Positions 8,809 through 17,231 of a stretch of 64,000 nucleotides of DNA are shown here, piece by piece. The stretch is from Chitinophaga pinensis (GTDB lineage: Bacteria > Bacteroidota > Bacteroidia > Chitinophagales > Chitinophagaceae): assembly GCA_943333125.1 (NCBI GenBank), contig CALQSB010000009.1:18512-82511 (forward strand), given 5' to 3'. A model generated the notes under the pieces. It saw only the letters and a program-made list of their open reading frames with translations. It made no database searches and was not told where the DNA came from. Position 1 is the stretch's first letter. Every line of letters starts with the position of its first letter. The position numbers were made by a program, and so were the translations under genes.

Positions 8809-9840
8809 TTATGTATTTTCTTCAAGCACTTGCAAGAGGCGACATTGATTTTTTGCTCTATCGAGATTATGTTCAGGATATGTTATCGTATAATACACAT
8901 CATTGTTCAGATAATCTGTCAGGAATCTTAATGCCTGCATGTAAGTCATGAATTTTCCGGCATAAGATAGCAAATTCAGTTCATTTTCGGTTAGTTGAAT
9001 GGCCGCTTTATATCCTGATATAATTGCCGCATAATATTCATTTCTGAAAATAATTTTATTCAGATTGGATTCATTTTCTCCGGCTTCGCACACCATAGTA
9101 CGAATCATGTCTCCGAGATCAGAAATAAAATAACCGGGCATGAGGGTATCCCAATCGATGACCGCTTTAGGCGCTAAAGAAAATTTATCAAAAAGTATGT
9201 TGCTGATTTTGGTATCAGCATGAATAATTCGTTTGGGTATCAGCAATTCTTTTTCAATCTTGTTGAAGATATTTACGATTTCAATTCTTGATAACAAATA
9301 ATCAATGCAGTCTTTGGCTTTCGATTTTCTTTCATCATCAGTAAGGGCATATGCAGTTTTAAATTGTTCAAATCGCAAATCGAGATGGTGAAAATCGGGA
9401 ATAGACGGAATGAAATTTTCAGTGTTTGCATTTTGCAACAATGAAGTGAATTTACCAAATGAAAAAGCGGTTTGATATGCTTGGTCAATTCTAGCGATTG
9501 CTTCTATTGTTGTGGTGTTTTCTATAAAATCAATCAATCGCCAGTAATTGCTATCCTCATCAACAAAATAATCCTCACTGTTTAAAGTTGGATTTATTTT
9601 TATTACCGGATAATTTTCGTCAACAGCTAAAATAGAAGCTGAGGCTAATTTTATATTGTCTGAAATCGCAATTGGATTTTTAAAAATTGCAGTATTGAGT
9701 TGTTGTAAAATAAATCGCTTTGATGAAATTTTATCTGAAACAATAAAAGTTTGATTGATCAGTCCGGTTGATGATTGATCAATCAGATATTGACTGGCAT
9801 CTAAACCAAAGGCGGAAAATATAGCGGTAATATTTTTCAA
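8809..9840 (-). CDS. NahK-like N-acetylhexosamine 1-kinase (aminoglycoside phosphotransferase fold)
   Basis: 343 residues with the aminoglycoside-phosphotransferase/choline-kinase fold. The catalytic loop is HADTKISNILFD at residues 207-218 and the metal-binding motif is VIDWDTLMPG at 227-236, followed by DLGDMIRT. This combination (H-x-D-T-K-x-x-N plus IDxDTxMPG plus D-x-GD-x-IR) is the pattern of N-acetylhexosamine 1-kinase (NahK) rather than of antibiotic kinases. NahK phosphorylates GlcNAc or GalNAc at C1 using ATP in the cytoplasm. The start is a TTG at 9840; an in-frame stop lies four codons upstream and no ATG is nearby. It appears to be the first gene of the group with the GH109-like, SGNH and MFS genes. 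Confidence 0.75.
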   Translation of the reverse strand: MKNITAIFSAFGLDASQYLIDQSSTGLINQTFIVSDKISSKRFILQQLNTAIFKNPIAISDNIKLASASILAVDENYPVIKINPTLNSEDYFVDEDSNYWRLIDFIENTTTIEAIARIDQAYQTAFSFGKFTSLLQNANTENFIPSIPDFHHLDLRFEQFKTAYALTDDERKSKAKDCIDYLLSRIEIVNIFNKIEKELLIPKRIIHADTKISNILFDKFSLAPKAVIDWDTLMPGYFISDLGDMIRTMVCEAGENESNLNKIIFRNEYYAAIISGYKAAIQLTENELNLLSYAGKFMTYMQALRFLTDYLNNDVYYTITYPEHNLDRAKNQCRLLQVLEENT

Positions 9841-9890
9841 ATCAGGTGATCAAATTTTAAAATGAAGGTCTAAAAAAACTCAGTCAAAAT

Positions 9891-10544
9891 CTATTTAATG
9901 TTTTCGTAAATTTTAAAGTAGCGTTTTATTGCAGAAACAATTGATGTTGCTATGATAGCACCTGAAAAAGCCAGAAATACATCTTTTTGAGAATCCCAGA
10001 TATCGCCTTGAGATCCCAGATAAGCATCGCCTTGTGCCGGAAAAAATACATCGGCCACAGCCCATTCAATCAATTCGTAAAATGCACTAATAGATAAAGT
10101 GATTTCTATGGGCAACAGCCAGGCCACCCAGCTTGGATATTTCAACCATTTCAAAAACATCTCGCGCATGGGATAGGCGAGTAGAAAGCCAAAACTAAAA
10201 TGAACGATTCTGTCGTAATGATTTCTATGCAGATGGAATTGATCTTTTAGCCAATATCCAAAAGGGTTTTCGGCGTAAGTATATTTGGATCCGTAAACAT
10301 GCAGACATAAATAAATACAAATTAGCAAATAGGAGAGGTCGCTAAACTGGTATTTGCGATGAGTCTTTAATAAAAAAATAATGAATAAAAAAGTGAGTGT
10401 GTTTTCGAGAAACCAGTTTTTGATATCTGTAGTTCCTAAGAAAGTGCTTAACCAAATTAAAAAAAATACAACACTAAAAATCCAAAGCCAGTAATTTCTT
10501 TTAAATGGAGTTCTGAAATCGGATATGGCGATGGTGAATCTCAT
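9891..10544 (-). CDS. DUF2238 (YjdF-like) integral membrane protein
   Basis: 217 residues with six hydrophobic segments. Family marks are NHYDRIVHFSFGFLLAYP (about residues 112-129), ISAFYELIEWAVA and GSQGDIWDSQKDVFLAF, which are the conserved blocks of DUF2238 inner-membrane proteins. The function of the family is unknown. It begins at an ATG at 10544, 18 bp from the stop of the small outer-membrane-type gene upstream, so the two may be co-transcribed. Confidence 0.85.
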   Translation of the reverse strand: MRFTIAISDFRTPFKRNYWLWIFSVVFFLIWLSTFLGTTDIKNWFLENTLTFLFIIFLLKTHRKYQFSDLSYLLICIYLCLHVYGSKYTYAENPFGYWLKDQFHLHRNHYDRIVHFSFGFLLAYPMREMFLKWLKYPSWVAWLLPIEITLSISAFYELIEWAVADVFFPAQGDAYLGSQGDIWDSQKDVFLAFSGAIIATSIVSAIKRYFKIYENIK

Positions 10545-10562
10545 TTGTTGAAATGGTTTCGG

Positions 10563-11144
10563 TTAAAATCTTTTTCCGATGCAAATACCTAATCGCGGAT
10601 AACCACCTATAATATTATCTCCAAAAAGTCGTCCCCAGCCGGCATAAAAGTCGCCGATGAAACCGTTTCTCGCTAAAAGCTTTATACCAACTGCAGCGCC
10701 AAAACCAAAATTGGTTGCTGAGCGTTCATAGGAAGAAGTTACATTGCCATTAAAATCGTATAAATTATATTTTTCTTTTTGACCAGCGATAGCCATGTTG
10801 CCCTCAACATAAAATCCGGAAGCTTTTTTTTCGCCAAAATAGAGTCTGTAAAATGGACAAATTAAACTACGCAACTCATTTAATCCATCAGTATGATTGT
10901 CTTTAAATTTTTCTAATTGAAAAGCAATAGAAATACCTGCGCCCATATTATCCGCAAAGGTTCTTTCGTAAGTTAATTCTGGCAAACCTGCAATAGCAGA
11001 GGGGACATTTATTCTGATTTCATTATTAGATAATTCACTGATCGGTTTTACCTGTACAATTATTTCTTCTTCTTTTTTTACTTCTTGAGAAAATGAAGCG
11101 TAAGCCCCTGTTAATAGAATTAATAACACTAATATTTTTTTCAT
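10563..11144 (-). CDS. Small putative outer-membrane beta-barrel protein
   Basis: 193 residues from the ATG at 11144; the reading could begin two codons earlier at a TTG, but the ATG starts a clean signal peptide (MKKILVLLILLTGAYASFSQ). A short acidic/lysine linker (EVKKEEEIIVQVKP) is followed by alternating strands such as LTYERTFADNMGAGISIAF, ASGFYVEGNMAIAG and GFGAAVGIKLL. The chain ends GICIGKRF with the terminal aromatic residue expected of outer-membrane beta-barrels. The family resembles small porin-like proteins of Bacteroidota; no function can be given. Confidence 0.7.
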   Translation of the reverse strand: MKKILVLLILLTGAYASFSQEVKKEEEIIVQVKPISELSNNEIRINVPSAIAGLPELTYERTFADNMGAGISIAFQLEKFKDNHTDGLNELRSLICPFYRLYFGEKKASGFYVEGNMAIAGQKEKYNLYDFNGNVTSSYERSATNFGFGAAVGIKLLARNGFIGDFYAGWGRLFGDNIIGGYPRLGICIGKRF

Positions 11145-11229
11145 ATCCAATTTTTATTTAGTGATAAAGATAGTATTAAATAGCTCAGAAAATATTTAAT
11201 ACTATCTTCAATAAATTTCAAAAACAAGT

Positions 11230-11673
11230 TTAAAATTTTCTGATAATAATGACTCCAACAATTACCAATAAAAATCCTAATAATCTCCAGATAGTTATTG
11301 GATGTTGCTGAGCGACAAGAATATTAAAATGTTCAAATAATGCGGATATCAGCATCTGGCCTGTAACTACAAGTCCGAAAGTTAATGCGGGTCCAAGTTT
11401 TGGAAAAGCAAGGATTACAATGGTTACATAAAAAGCACCTAAAAATCCACCAATCCATGCATAAGCAGGTGCAGTTTTTATGCCTGCCCAGGAAACCGTT
11501 TGCTTGGTAATGATAATATAAGACGCCACTGCAATTGCACCTATAAAAAATGAAATCATAGAAGCGTGAATAGGACTGCTTCCTGCTTTACCAAGTTTTG
11601 CGTTCAATCCTGCCTGTATAGGAAGGAAGGCGCCTGCGAGAAAGGCCGCAAAAACCCAGATTAATTTATTCAT
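11230..11673 (-). CDS. DMT-superfamily small membrane protein, YdcZ/DUF606 type
   Basis: 147 residues forming about five hydrophobic segments. The start (LIWVFAAFLAGAFLPIQAGL followed by NAKLGKAGSSP) and the block AYAWIGGFLGAFYVTIVILA are typical of YdcZ/DUF606 proteins, half-size members of the drug/metabolite transporter superfamily that probably work as dimers in the inner membrane. The substrate is unknown. It follows the carbonic anhydrase gene by 9 bp and is likely in the same transcript. Confidence 0.85.
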   Translation of the reverse strand: MNKLIWVFAAFLAGAFLPIQAGLNAKLGKAGSSPIHASMISFFIGAIAVASYIIITKQTVSWAGIKTAPAYAWIGGFLGAFYVTIVILAFPKLGPALTFGLVVTGQMLISALFEHFNILVAQQHPITIWRLLGFLLVIVGVIIIRKF

Positions 11674-11682
11674 GAAATAAAA

Positions 11683-12462
11683 TTATAGAAAGGTAACCTC
11701 TCCGGTTTTTATATTATAAAAGGCGCCAACAATTTTAATTTCACCTTTATCTGCCATTTCTTTTAAAATCGGACTCTTCTTCATTATGGTTTCAATGGCA
11801 ACGGTTATATTGTTTTTTGAAACATAATCAAGGTAGTCGTAATTTTTTGAGCTTTTCTCTCCATTATAATCACTTGATTTTGGTATGGCAGCCTTAATCT
11901 TGCTGAGCAAACCAGTAATGTTTCCAAGCTTTACATCGTCAACAGCAGATTTTACTGCACCACAAGAGCCATGTCCTAAAACTACAATGACTTTAGATCC
12001 CACTACTTTGCAGCCATATTCCATACTCGCTAATATATCTTCATTCACTACATTTCCTGCAACTCTGGCAACAAATAAATCTCCAATTCCTTTATTAAAA
12101 ACATCTTCTACGGGTACACGACTGTCGAGGCAGGAAAGGATAACCGCTTTGGGATGCTGTCCATTTGATGCATCAATAATCATTCCCGAGTGATCTCTTA
12201 CAGACAGACTATCTTTTAAAAATAGCTCATTTCCTCTTTTAAGATCTGCTATTACCATATCAGGGGTAAGCGATTTTAATTCTTCGGCAGTAAGTACTTT
12301 ATCAATAATAAGTTTGGAGGGTGCTATAGAGATAGTGGCTTCAGGATTTGAAGTTTCGATTTTTTCTGTCTCAGTGTTTTTTGATTCGGTTTTTTCCTGG
12401 CATGAGGTCATAAAAGCAGAAAAAATAAATCCGGAAAGGGCAATTGAAATGATTTTTTTCAT
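11683..12462 (-). CDS. Lipoprotein beta-class carbonic anhydrase
   Basis: 259 residues. A lipoprotein signal with lipobox FMTSC puts Cys21 at the mature N-terminus, so the enzyme is predicted to sit on the periplasmic face of a membrane. The beta-carbonic-anhydrase zinc ligands are complete: Cys111 and Asp113 and Arg115 in CLDSR, then His164 and Cys167 in GHGSCGA. A linker rich in Glu, Thr and Ser (residues 22-48) separates the anchor from the enzyme. It would interconvert CO2 and bicarbonate outside the cytoplasm. It is followed by a DMT-type small membrane protein; the pairing could mean transport linked to CO2 or pH, but this is only inference. Confidence 0.9.
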   Translation of the reverse strand: MKKIISIALSGFIFSAFMTSCQEKTESKNTETEKIETSNPEATISIAPSKLIIDKVLTAEELKSLTPDMVIADLKRGNELFLKDSLSVRDHSGMIIDASNGQHPKAVILSCLDSRVPVEDVFNKGIGDLFVARVAGNVVNEDILASMEYGCKVVGSKVIVVLGHGSCGAVKSAVDDVKLGNITGLLSKIKAAIPKSSDYNGEKSSKNYDYLDYVSKNNITVAIETIMKKSPILKEMADKGEIKIVGAFYNIKTGEVTFL

Positions 12463-12608
12463 AATAAAATTAATAAGGGTTTTAAATATAAATAAATATA
12501 AAACAATTTGTCTAAAAAATGCTTTAACTCAAATTAAATCATGCAAATGTAGACTTCCGCAGTAATAAAAATAAAATATTCTTCATTGATAATTCAGAAA
12601 AAGCGCGA

Positions 12609-13724
12609 TCAGTTTATCATCTGTTTTGTTTGTTTGCTTAAATAATTCTCATCAACAGTAGCGCCTAATCCATTTGTTTCGGGAACCGTAATCATACCTT
12701 TATTATCAAAGCTGATGCCGCCGATAACAGGATCTTCAACAAACATCAGCGGTGTATCAAAATCGAAATGAATGATATTGTCGCTGGTCAATGCCAGATG
12801 TGCTGCAGCTGTGAATGCCAGTCTTGATTCCAGAAAACCACCCAACTGTAATTTCATTCCAGCTGCATTTGCAAGGGCAATTATTTTTTTTGCTTTGAAA
12901 ATGCCAGATGATTTTCCTAGTTTAATATTGAACATATCGCAGGCTCCTAAATCAATTAATCTTTTTGCATCATTATGATCCAGACAAGATTCGTCGGCCA
13001 TAATAGGAATAGGAGATTGTTCTTTTACTTTTTTCATCTCCATATAATTCCATCGGGCAATTGGTTCTTCACAATGCTGAATGTTGTATTGACCAAGTTC
13101 TTTAAGAATTTCAATAGCATCATTCACGCTCCATCCCTGATTGGCATCGATTCTGATAGGAGTGTCCATGCCGATTTTCGCTCTCATTAATTGTATTCTT
13201 TCAATATCTTTTTCTTTGGATTCGCCAAGTTTTACTTTTATAAATTGAAATCCGTTGTCAATGATCTTTTGTGCATCATTGGCCATTTTTGTGGCTTTTC
13301 CAATACTAACGGTGTAATCTGTAATTATTTTTTTATTGTTCGTTCCGGATAGAAATCGATACAATGGAAGCCCTGCCTGTTGCGAAGCGATATCATACAA
13401 TGCAATATCAAAAGCACTTTTAATGCTGGTGTTTGCGAAAATGGTTTTGTCCATTAGTAATGAACATTGTTCGATATCTAAAGCATTCTTACCAATTAAT
13501 GATTTTGCCAGATATTGAGCTACAACATAACAAGTATCCATGCTTTCTCCATTGATACTCATAAACGGACTACATTCGCCAAATCCGGTAATGCCATTAT
13601 TTGTTTTGATAATGACGATTACATTCTCTGCAAAATCCAAAGGCCCTAGAGAAGTAACAAAAGTTTCTTTTAACCGAATAGGAGATTTGTAAATCTCAAT
13701 TTGTTTGATAATTGCTTCAGCCAT
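12609..13724 (-). CDS. Dipeptide epimerase (L-Ala-D/L-Glu epimerase-like, enolase superfamily)
   Basis: 371 residues from the ATG at 13724; a longer reading to 13781 adds 19 residues without family similarity. The enolase-superfamily catalytic set is visible: KVK in FIKVKLGES (second Lys as base), metal ligands Asp in RIDANQGW, Glu in HCEEPIARW and Asp in MADESCLD, and a Lys base in NIKLGKSSGI. The C-terminal HFDFDTP gives the DxD motif that binds the dipeptide alpha-amino group in Ala-Glu epimerases. Such enzymes convert L-Ala-D-Glu from murein to L-Ala-L-Glu for reuse. The epimerase identity is well supported; the exact dipeptide is inferred. It precedes no obvious operon partner. Confidence 0.85.
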   Translation of the reverse strand: MAEAIIKQIEIYKSPIRLKETFVTSLGPLDFAENVIVIIKTNNGITGFGECSPFMSINGESMDTCYVVAQYLAKSLIGKNALDIEQCSLLMDKTIFANTSIKSAFDIALYDIASQQAGLPLYRFLSGTNNKKIITDYTVSIGKATKMANDAQKIIDNGFQFIKVKLGESKEKDIERIQLMRAKIGMDTPIRIDANQGWSVNDAIEILKELGQYNIQHCEEPIARWNYMEMKKVKEQSPIPIMADESCLDHNDAKRLIDLGACDMFNIKLGKSSGIFKAKKIIALANAAGMKLQLGGFLESRLAFTAAAHLALTSDNIIHFDFDTPLMFVEDPVIGGISFDNKGMITVPETNGLGATVDENYLSKQTKQMIN

Positions 13725-13789
13725 GAGAATGCAGTTTTTTATGATCGGTAAATTACGGCAATCAAAGTAACTGTCAAACACTTATCAGT

Positions 13790-16003
13790 TTAATAGGTCA
13801 TTTTGATTAATTTTCCACTCTTCAGATTAGTATTGTCATCATGAAATCTGTAAAAATAAACACCAGACGGATACTTGCTGAAGTCTATTATATTCACGCC
13901 ATCTAAAAGGATGTAATCTTTAATCAGCAGCTGACCAATGGCATTGTATAGATTCATTTTGATAATACAAGTGGTAGTGTTTTTATCGATTATTAATTGA
14001 CTACCGATAGGATTTGGAAATAGTTTTGTTTCTGTTGTCAATTCACAAATACCGTTATTACAATTTGTGGCCTGTGAAATATTAATAGAATCTCTTGCCT
14101 GGCAATTGTTGTTATCGGTTACATTCACCCAATATGTTCCTGGTAATGTGATGTTGAGATTGTTATTGACAGACCCATCATTCCATTGATAGGCATTGAA
14201 ATTTCCCGGAGTGATAATCAAAGTTTGATTGGCGCATATAGAAGTATCTTTTCCCAAATTGGGTTGCGGCAAGGTCAGGATATTGAGTGTCAGTTCAACA
14301 ATGCTGTCACAGCCGTTGTTCGCTGTCAAAGTATCGTAATAGGTGCCAGATGCATTCAGCAGCAAGCCGTCGAAAAGATAGCTGCCGCAGATGCTTTCAT
14401 TGATTTGTGTGCGAATATTGTTGATGGTGAGATTGAGAACAATGGTACTATCACAGCCGCCACTGCTCAGCAGACTTTGATAATAAATACCTGTGTTCGT
14501 GTAGGTATTTCCGTTTAAGGTGTAGCTGCCACAAGCGTTCGTAGTAATGGTCGTGCTTGGTGTTCGGCAACCGCCATTTAACTTCACGATAGGCACATCT
14601 ACATCGCCATAAGGCGTCACAATAGTGGTTCCAGGACCTGGATCAAAATCAACTGCAAAAGTGAAAAGTCCTGTGTAATATATGTTTTTTAAAACATCAA
14701 CTTGAATAGTGACGTAACTGCTTTCATAACCACCCAAAATTGCATTTTGAAATTGTGCTGCCCATACATAATCACCGGCTTCATTTAATTTGGCGATAAA
14801 AATATTTCCTTCTGTAAGAGAGTGATCTGCGGGTCCGGGATCGAAATCTACAGTATTATAAAATCCACCTGAAATATAAATATTGTTTCCTGAATCAAAA
14901 GTTATACATTCTCCGAAAGCTTCGCCTGTAAATGTTTTGGCGAAAATTAAATTACCGGCGTTGTTCAGCTTTACAATAAAACAACCTCTGTTAGTAGAAT
15001 TGTTTAGATTGAATACAGCAGGTCCCGGATCGAAATCCACAGTGCCATTATACTGACCCGTTAGTAATACATTGTCGGAATTGTCAATCTCCACACTCCA
15101 TACTTTATCAGTGGTAATCCCTCCAAATTGTTTGGCCCAGGAAAAGATTCCATTGCTGTCGAGTTTGATAACAACTCCATCATTGTCTCCATTAGATATT
15201 AATATTGCAGTTCCTGTTCCGGGATCAAAATCCACCGCGTCTGTGAAATTGCCGCCCATATATACGGCACCTTTTGAATCAGATGTCATGGTTAATTCCT
15301 GCATAGAGGCAGTGTTTTGATTCGGCATTTGTTTCGCCCATTTTAAATTTCCATTTGCATCTATTTTGAAGATGAAAAAATCATTGTAGATATTTCCGGC
15401 TGTCATTGTATACAGTCCAGGACCTGGATCGAAATCTGCAGGGCCACCAAAATCACCGCCCAATAAAATATTATTATTCACATCAATTTCCATGGTGTTG
15501 ATAGAATACACCTGCCATTGTTTTGACCAGATATAATTACCGTTATTATCGAGTTTTATAACGAAAGCATCCGAACCTACTGCAGTAGCATTGGCTATTC
15601 CGGGACCTGGATCCATATCGACTGTTCCTTGATACATGCCCATGAGTACAATATTGCCATACTTATCTAATTTCATTTGCCTCACCTGATCTCCCTGAAT
15701 ACCACCAAGATGTTTAGCCCAGTGAAAATTTCCGGCACTGTCATATTCAGTAATAAATAAATCCTGATCACCGTTAGATGTCATGTTATATACACCGGGT
15801 CCTGCATCAAAATCAGCAGTACCTTTAAATAGTCCTGCAACTATAACTGCTTTATTAGAATCAATAACCATTGAAACGCCTGTAAATCCTTCTCCTGAAG
15901 CTCCTAGGTGTTTTACCCAGTTAAGACTCACTTGTTGTGCAGAAATAGAATTGCAACATAATAAAATGGATATAGTGATAATAAAATGAATCTTCTTAAA
16001 CAT
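13790..16003 (-). CDS. Secreted SBBP-repeat (beta-propeller-like) protein with type IX sorting domain
   Basis: 737 residues from the ATG at 16003, which begins the signal peptide (FKKIHFIITISILLCC). Residues about 25-470 contain eight or so repeats built on the pattern VDFDPGP preceded by GD(A/G)D-F-I-x-K-L-D-x-x-G-N-x-x-WAK, the SBBP/delta-60 type beta-propeller repeat. Next come two copies of a small Cys-containing module (NACGSYTLNGNTY and ESICGSYLFDGLL, each followed by GGCDS or NGCDS and a strand). The C-terminal 80 residues are a type IX type-A sorting domain (LFPNPIGSQLIID, YNAIGQLLIKDY, YPSGVYFYRF). The protein is probably displayed on the surface; a structural or adhesive role is likely but unproven. 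The -7 box at 16028 may drive it. Confidence 0.85.
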   Translation of the reverse strand: MFKKIHFIITISILLCCNSISAQQVSLNWVKHLGASGEGFTGVSMVIDSNKAVIVAGLFKGTADFDAGPGVYNMTSNGDQDLFITEYDSAGNFHWAKHLGGIQGDQVRQMKLDKYGNIVLMGMYQGTVDMDPGPGIANATAVGSDAFVIKLDNNGNYIWSKQWQVYSINTMEIDVNNNILLGGDFGGPADFDPGPGLYTMTAGNIYNDFFIFKIDANGNLKWAKQMPNQNTASMQELTMTSDSKGAVYMGGNFTDAVDFDPGTGTAILISNGDNDGVVIKLDSNGIFSWAKQFGGITTDKVWSVEIDNSDNVLLTGQYNGTVDFDPGPAVFNLNNSTNRGCFIVKLNNAGNLIFAKTFTGEAFGECITFDSGNNIYISGGFYNTVDFDPGPADHSLTEGNIFIAKLNEAGDYVWAAQFQNAILGGYESSYVTIQVDVLKNIYYTGLFTFAVDFDPGPGTTIVTPYGDVDVPIVKLNGGCRTPSTTITTNACGSYTLNGNTYTNTGIYYQSLLSSGGCDSTIVLNLTINNIRTQINESICGSYLFDGLLLNASGTYYDTLTANNGCDSIVELTLNILTLPQPNLGKDTSICANQTLIITPGNFNAYQWNDGSVNNNLNITLPGTYWVNVTDNNNCQARDSINISQATNCNNGICELTTETKLFPNPIGSQLIIDKNTTTCIIKMNLYNAIGQLLIKDYILLDGVNIIDFSKYPSGVYFYRFHDDNTNLKSGKLIKMTY

Positions 16004-16027
16004 AATCTTCTTTTCAATTTTAAAAAG

Positions 16028-16035
16028 CAAAAATA
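16028..16035 (-). promoter_or_regulatory. Predicted -7 box (TATTTTTG) for the SBBP-repeat gene
   Basis: Read on the minus strand the sequence is TATTTTTG, matching the Bacteroidota -7 consensus TAnnTTTG. The gene's ATG is at 16003, giving a leader of roughly 20 nt. The upstream -33 position has CTTG at 16058-16061, one base off TTTG, 22 bp away. Confidence 0.45.
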
Positions 16036-16070
16036 TTAATTAAATAATTAGGTAGCACAAGCAGATAAAA

Positions 16071-17228
16071 TTATTCAGATAGTAAAAAATAAATTACAAC
16101 AAAAGAAGTTATAATAGAAGCAGAAATAAATGCAGTAGTTGAACCCCATTGAAACCAAATAAATCCTGCTAATGAACTGGCAAAAAAGCTGCAAATACTT
16201 TGAAATCCAGTATAAGTACCAATGGCAGTAGCGGTATCTTTTTTGTCGGCAATATTACTGATCCAGGCTTTAGCAATTCCTTCAGTAGCTGCTGCATAAA
16301 TGCCGTATAATAAAAACAGGATTACAAACCACCATAACTCTGTAGTAATTCCCATTCCTGCATAAACAACTGAGAAAATAATTAATCCTGAAATGAAAAT
16401 ATTTTTCATACCCAGTTTATCAGCTATTATGCCTAAAGGAAATGCAAATATTGAATAGATAAGATTATAAAAAATATACAGGCCAATTACATAGGTATCA
16501 CTGACGCCGGATTCTTTTACTTTTAATAATAAAAAAACATCGGAGCTGTTAAATAATGCAAAGACGAGAAGTCCGATTAATAATTTCCGATATCGGATAT
16601 CACTTTGTTTCCAGTAGTTAAGAAAGGAGAAGAAAGAAACTGTTGATTTTTCTTTTGGTGAAGGGTTCTTTTTTTGTTTTAAAAAAAGGGTTGCCAGTAT
16701 TGCCAATATTCCAGGTACGAAAGCGATTAAAAAAAGTCCTTTATAATGTGTTGGGTTATAATATAAATATACCAAAGCAAAAGCAGGTCCAATAACCGCG
16801 CCTAATGTATCCATAGAACGATGAAATCCAAATATCTTTCCTTTTGTTGCCGGAGTGGCTTCATCAGACAATAATGCATCTCTTGCTCCTGTTCTGATTC
16901 CTTTTCCCAACCGATCGGTAGTTCTTGAAAAAAACACCCATAAAGGGTAAGTAAAAATGGCGAGCATTGGTTTGGAAATCGCACTGAGTGTATATCCCAG
17001 TCGAACAAACGGAACTCTTTTTCCTGTAGCATCAGATAATTTCCCAAAATACCCTTTGCTCAATCCAGATACTGCTTCGGCTAACCCTTCCAGTATTCCA
17101 ATGAAAATTACAGAGAAGCCAATTGTTTTTAAGTAAACCGGCATAACCGGGTAAAGCATTTCACTGGCTGCATCAGTGCATAAACTAATGAGAGATAAAA
17201 TCCATACTGTTCTGGAAATAGATGACAA
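16071..17228 (-). CDS. MFS transporter
   Basis: 385 residues with about eleven or twelve hydrophobic segments. Conserved MFS features are DAASEMLYPVMPVYL in segment 1, GKLSDATGKRVPFVRLGY in the 2-3 loop and RTTDRLGKGIRTGARDALLS near segments 4-5, a block common in efflux-type or uncharacterised MFS carriers. The second half repeats the pattern with GIIADKLGMKNIF. The substrate is unknown. The start is a TTG at 17228. It lies in the same reading frame as the upstream oligopeptidase gene, separated only by TAA and one CCC codon, so the two are probably translated from one message. Confidence 0.8.
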   Translation of the reverse strand: MSSISRTVWILSLISLCTDAASEMLYPVMPVYLKTIGFSVIFIGILEGLAEAVSGLSKGYFGKLSDATGKRVPFVRLGYTLSAISKPMLAIFTYPLWVFFSRTTDRLGKGIRTGARDALLSDEATPATKGKIFGFHRSMDTLGAVIGPAFALVYLYYNPTHYKGLFLIAFVPGILAILATLFLKQKKNPSPKEKSTVSFFSFLNYWKQSDIRYRKLLIGLLVFALFNSSDVFLLLKVKESGVSDTYVIGLYIFYNLIYSIFAFPLGIIADKLGMKNIFISGLIIFSVVYAGMGITTELWWFVILFLLYGIYAAATEGIAKAWISNIADKKDTATAIGTYTGFQSICSFFASSLAGFIWFQWGSTTAFISASIITSFVVIYFLLSE

Positions 17229-17231
17229 GGG

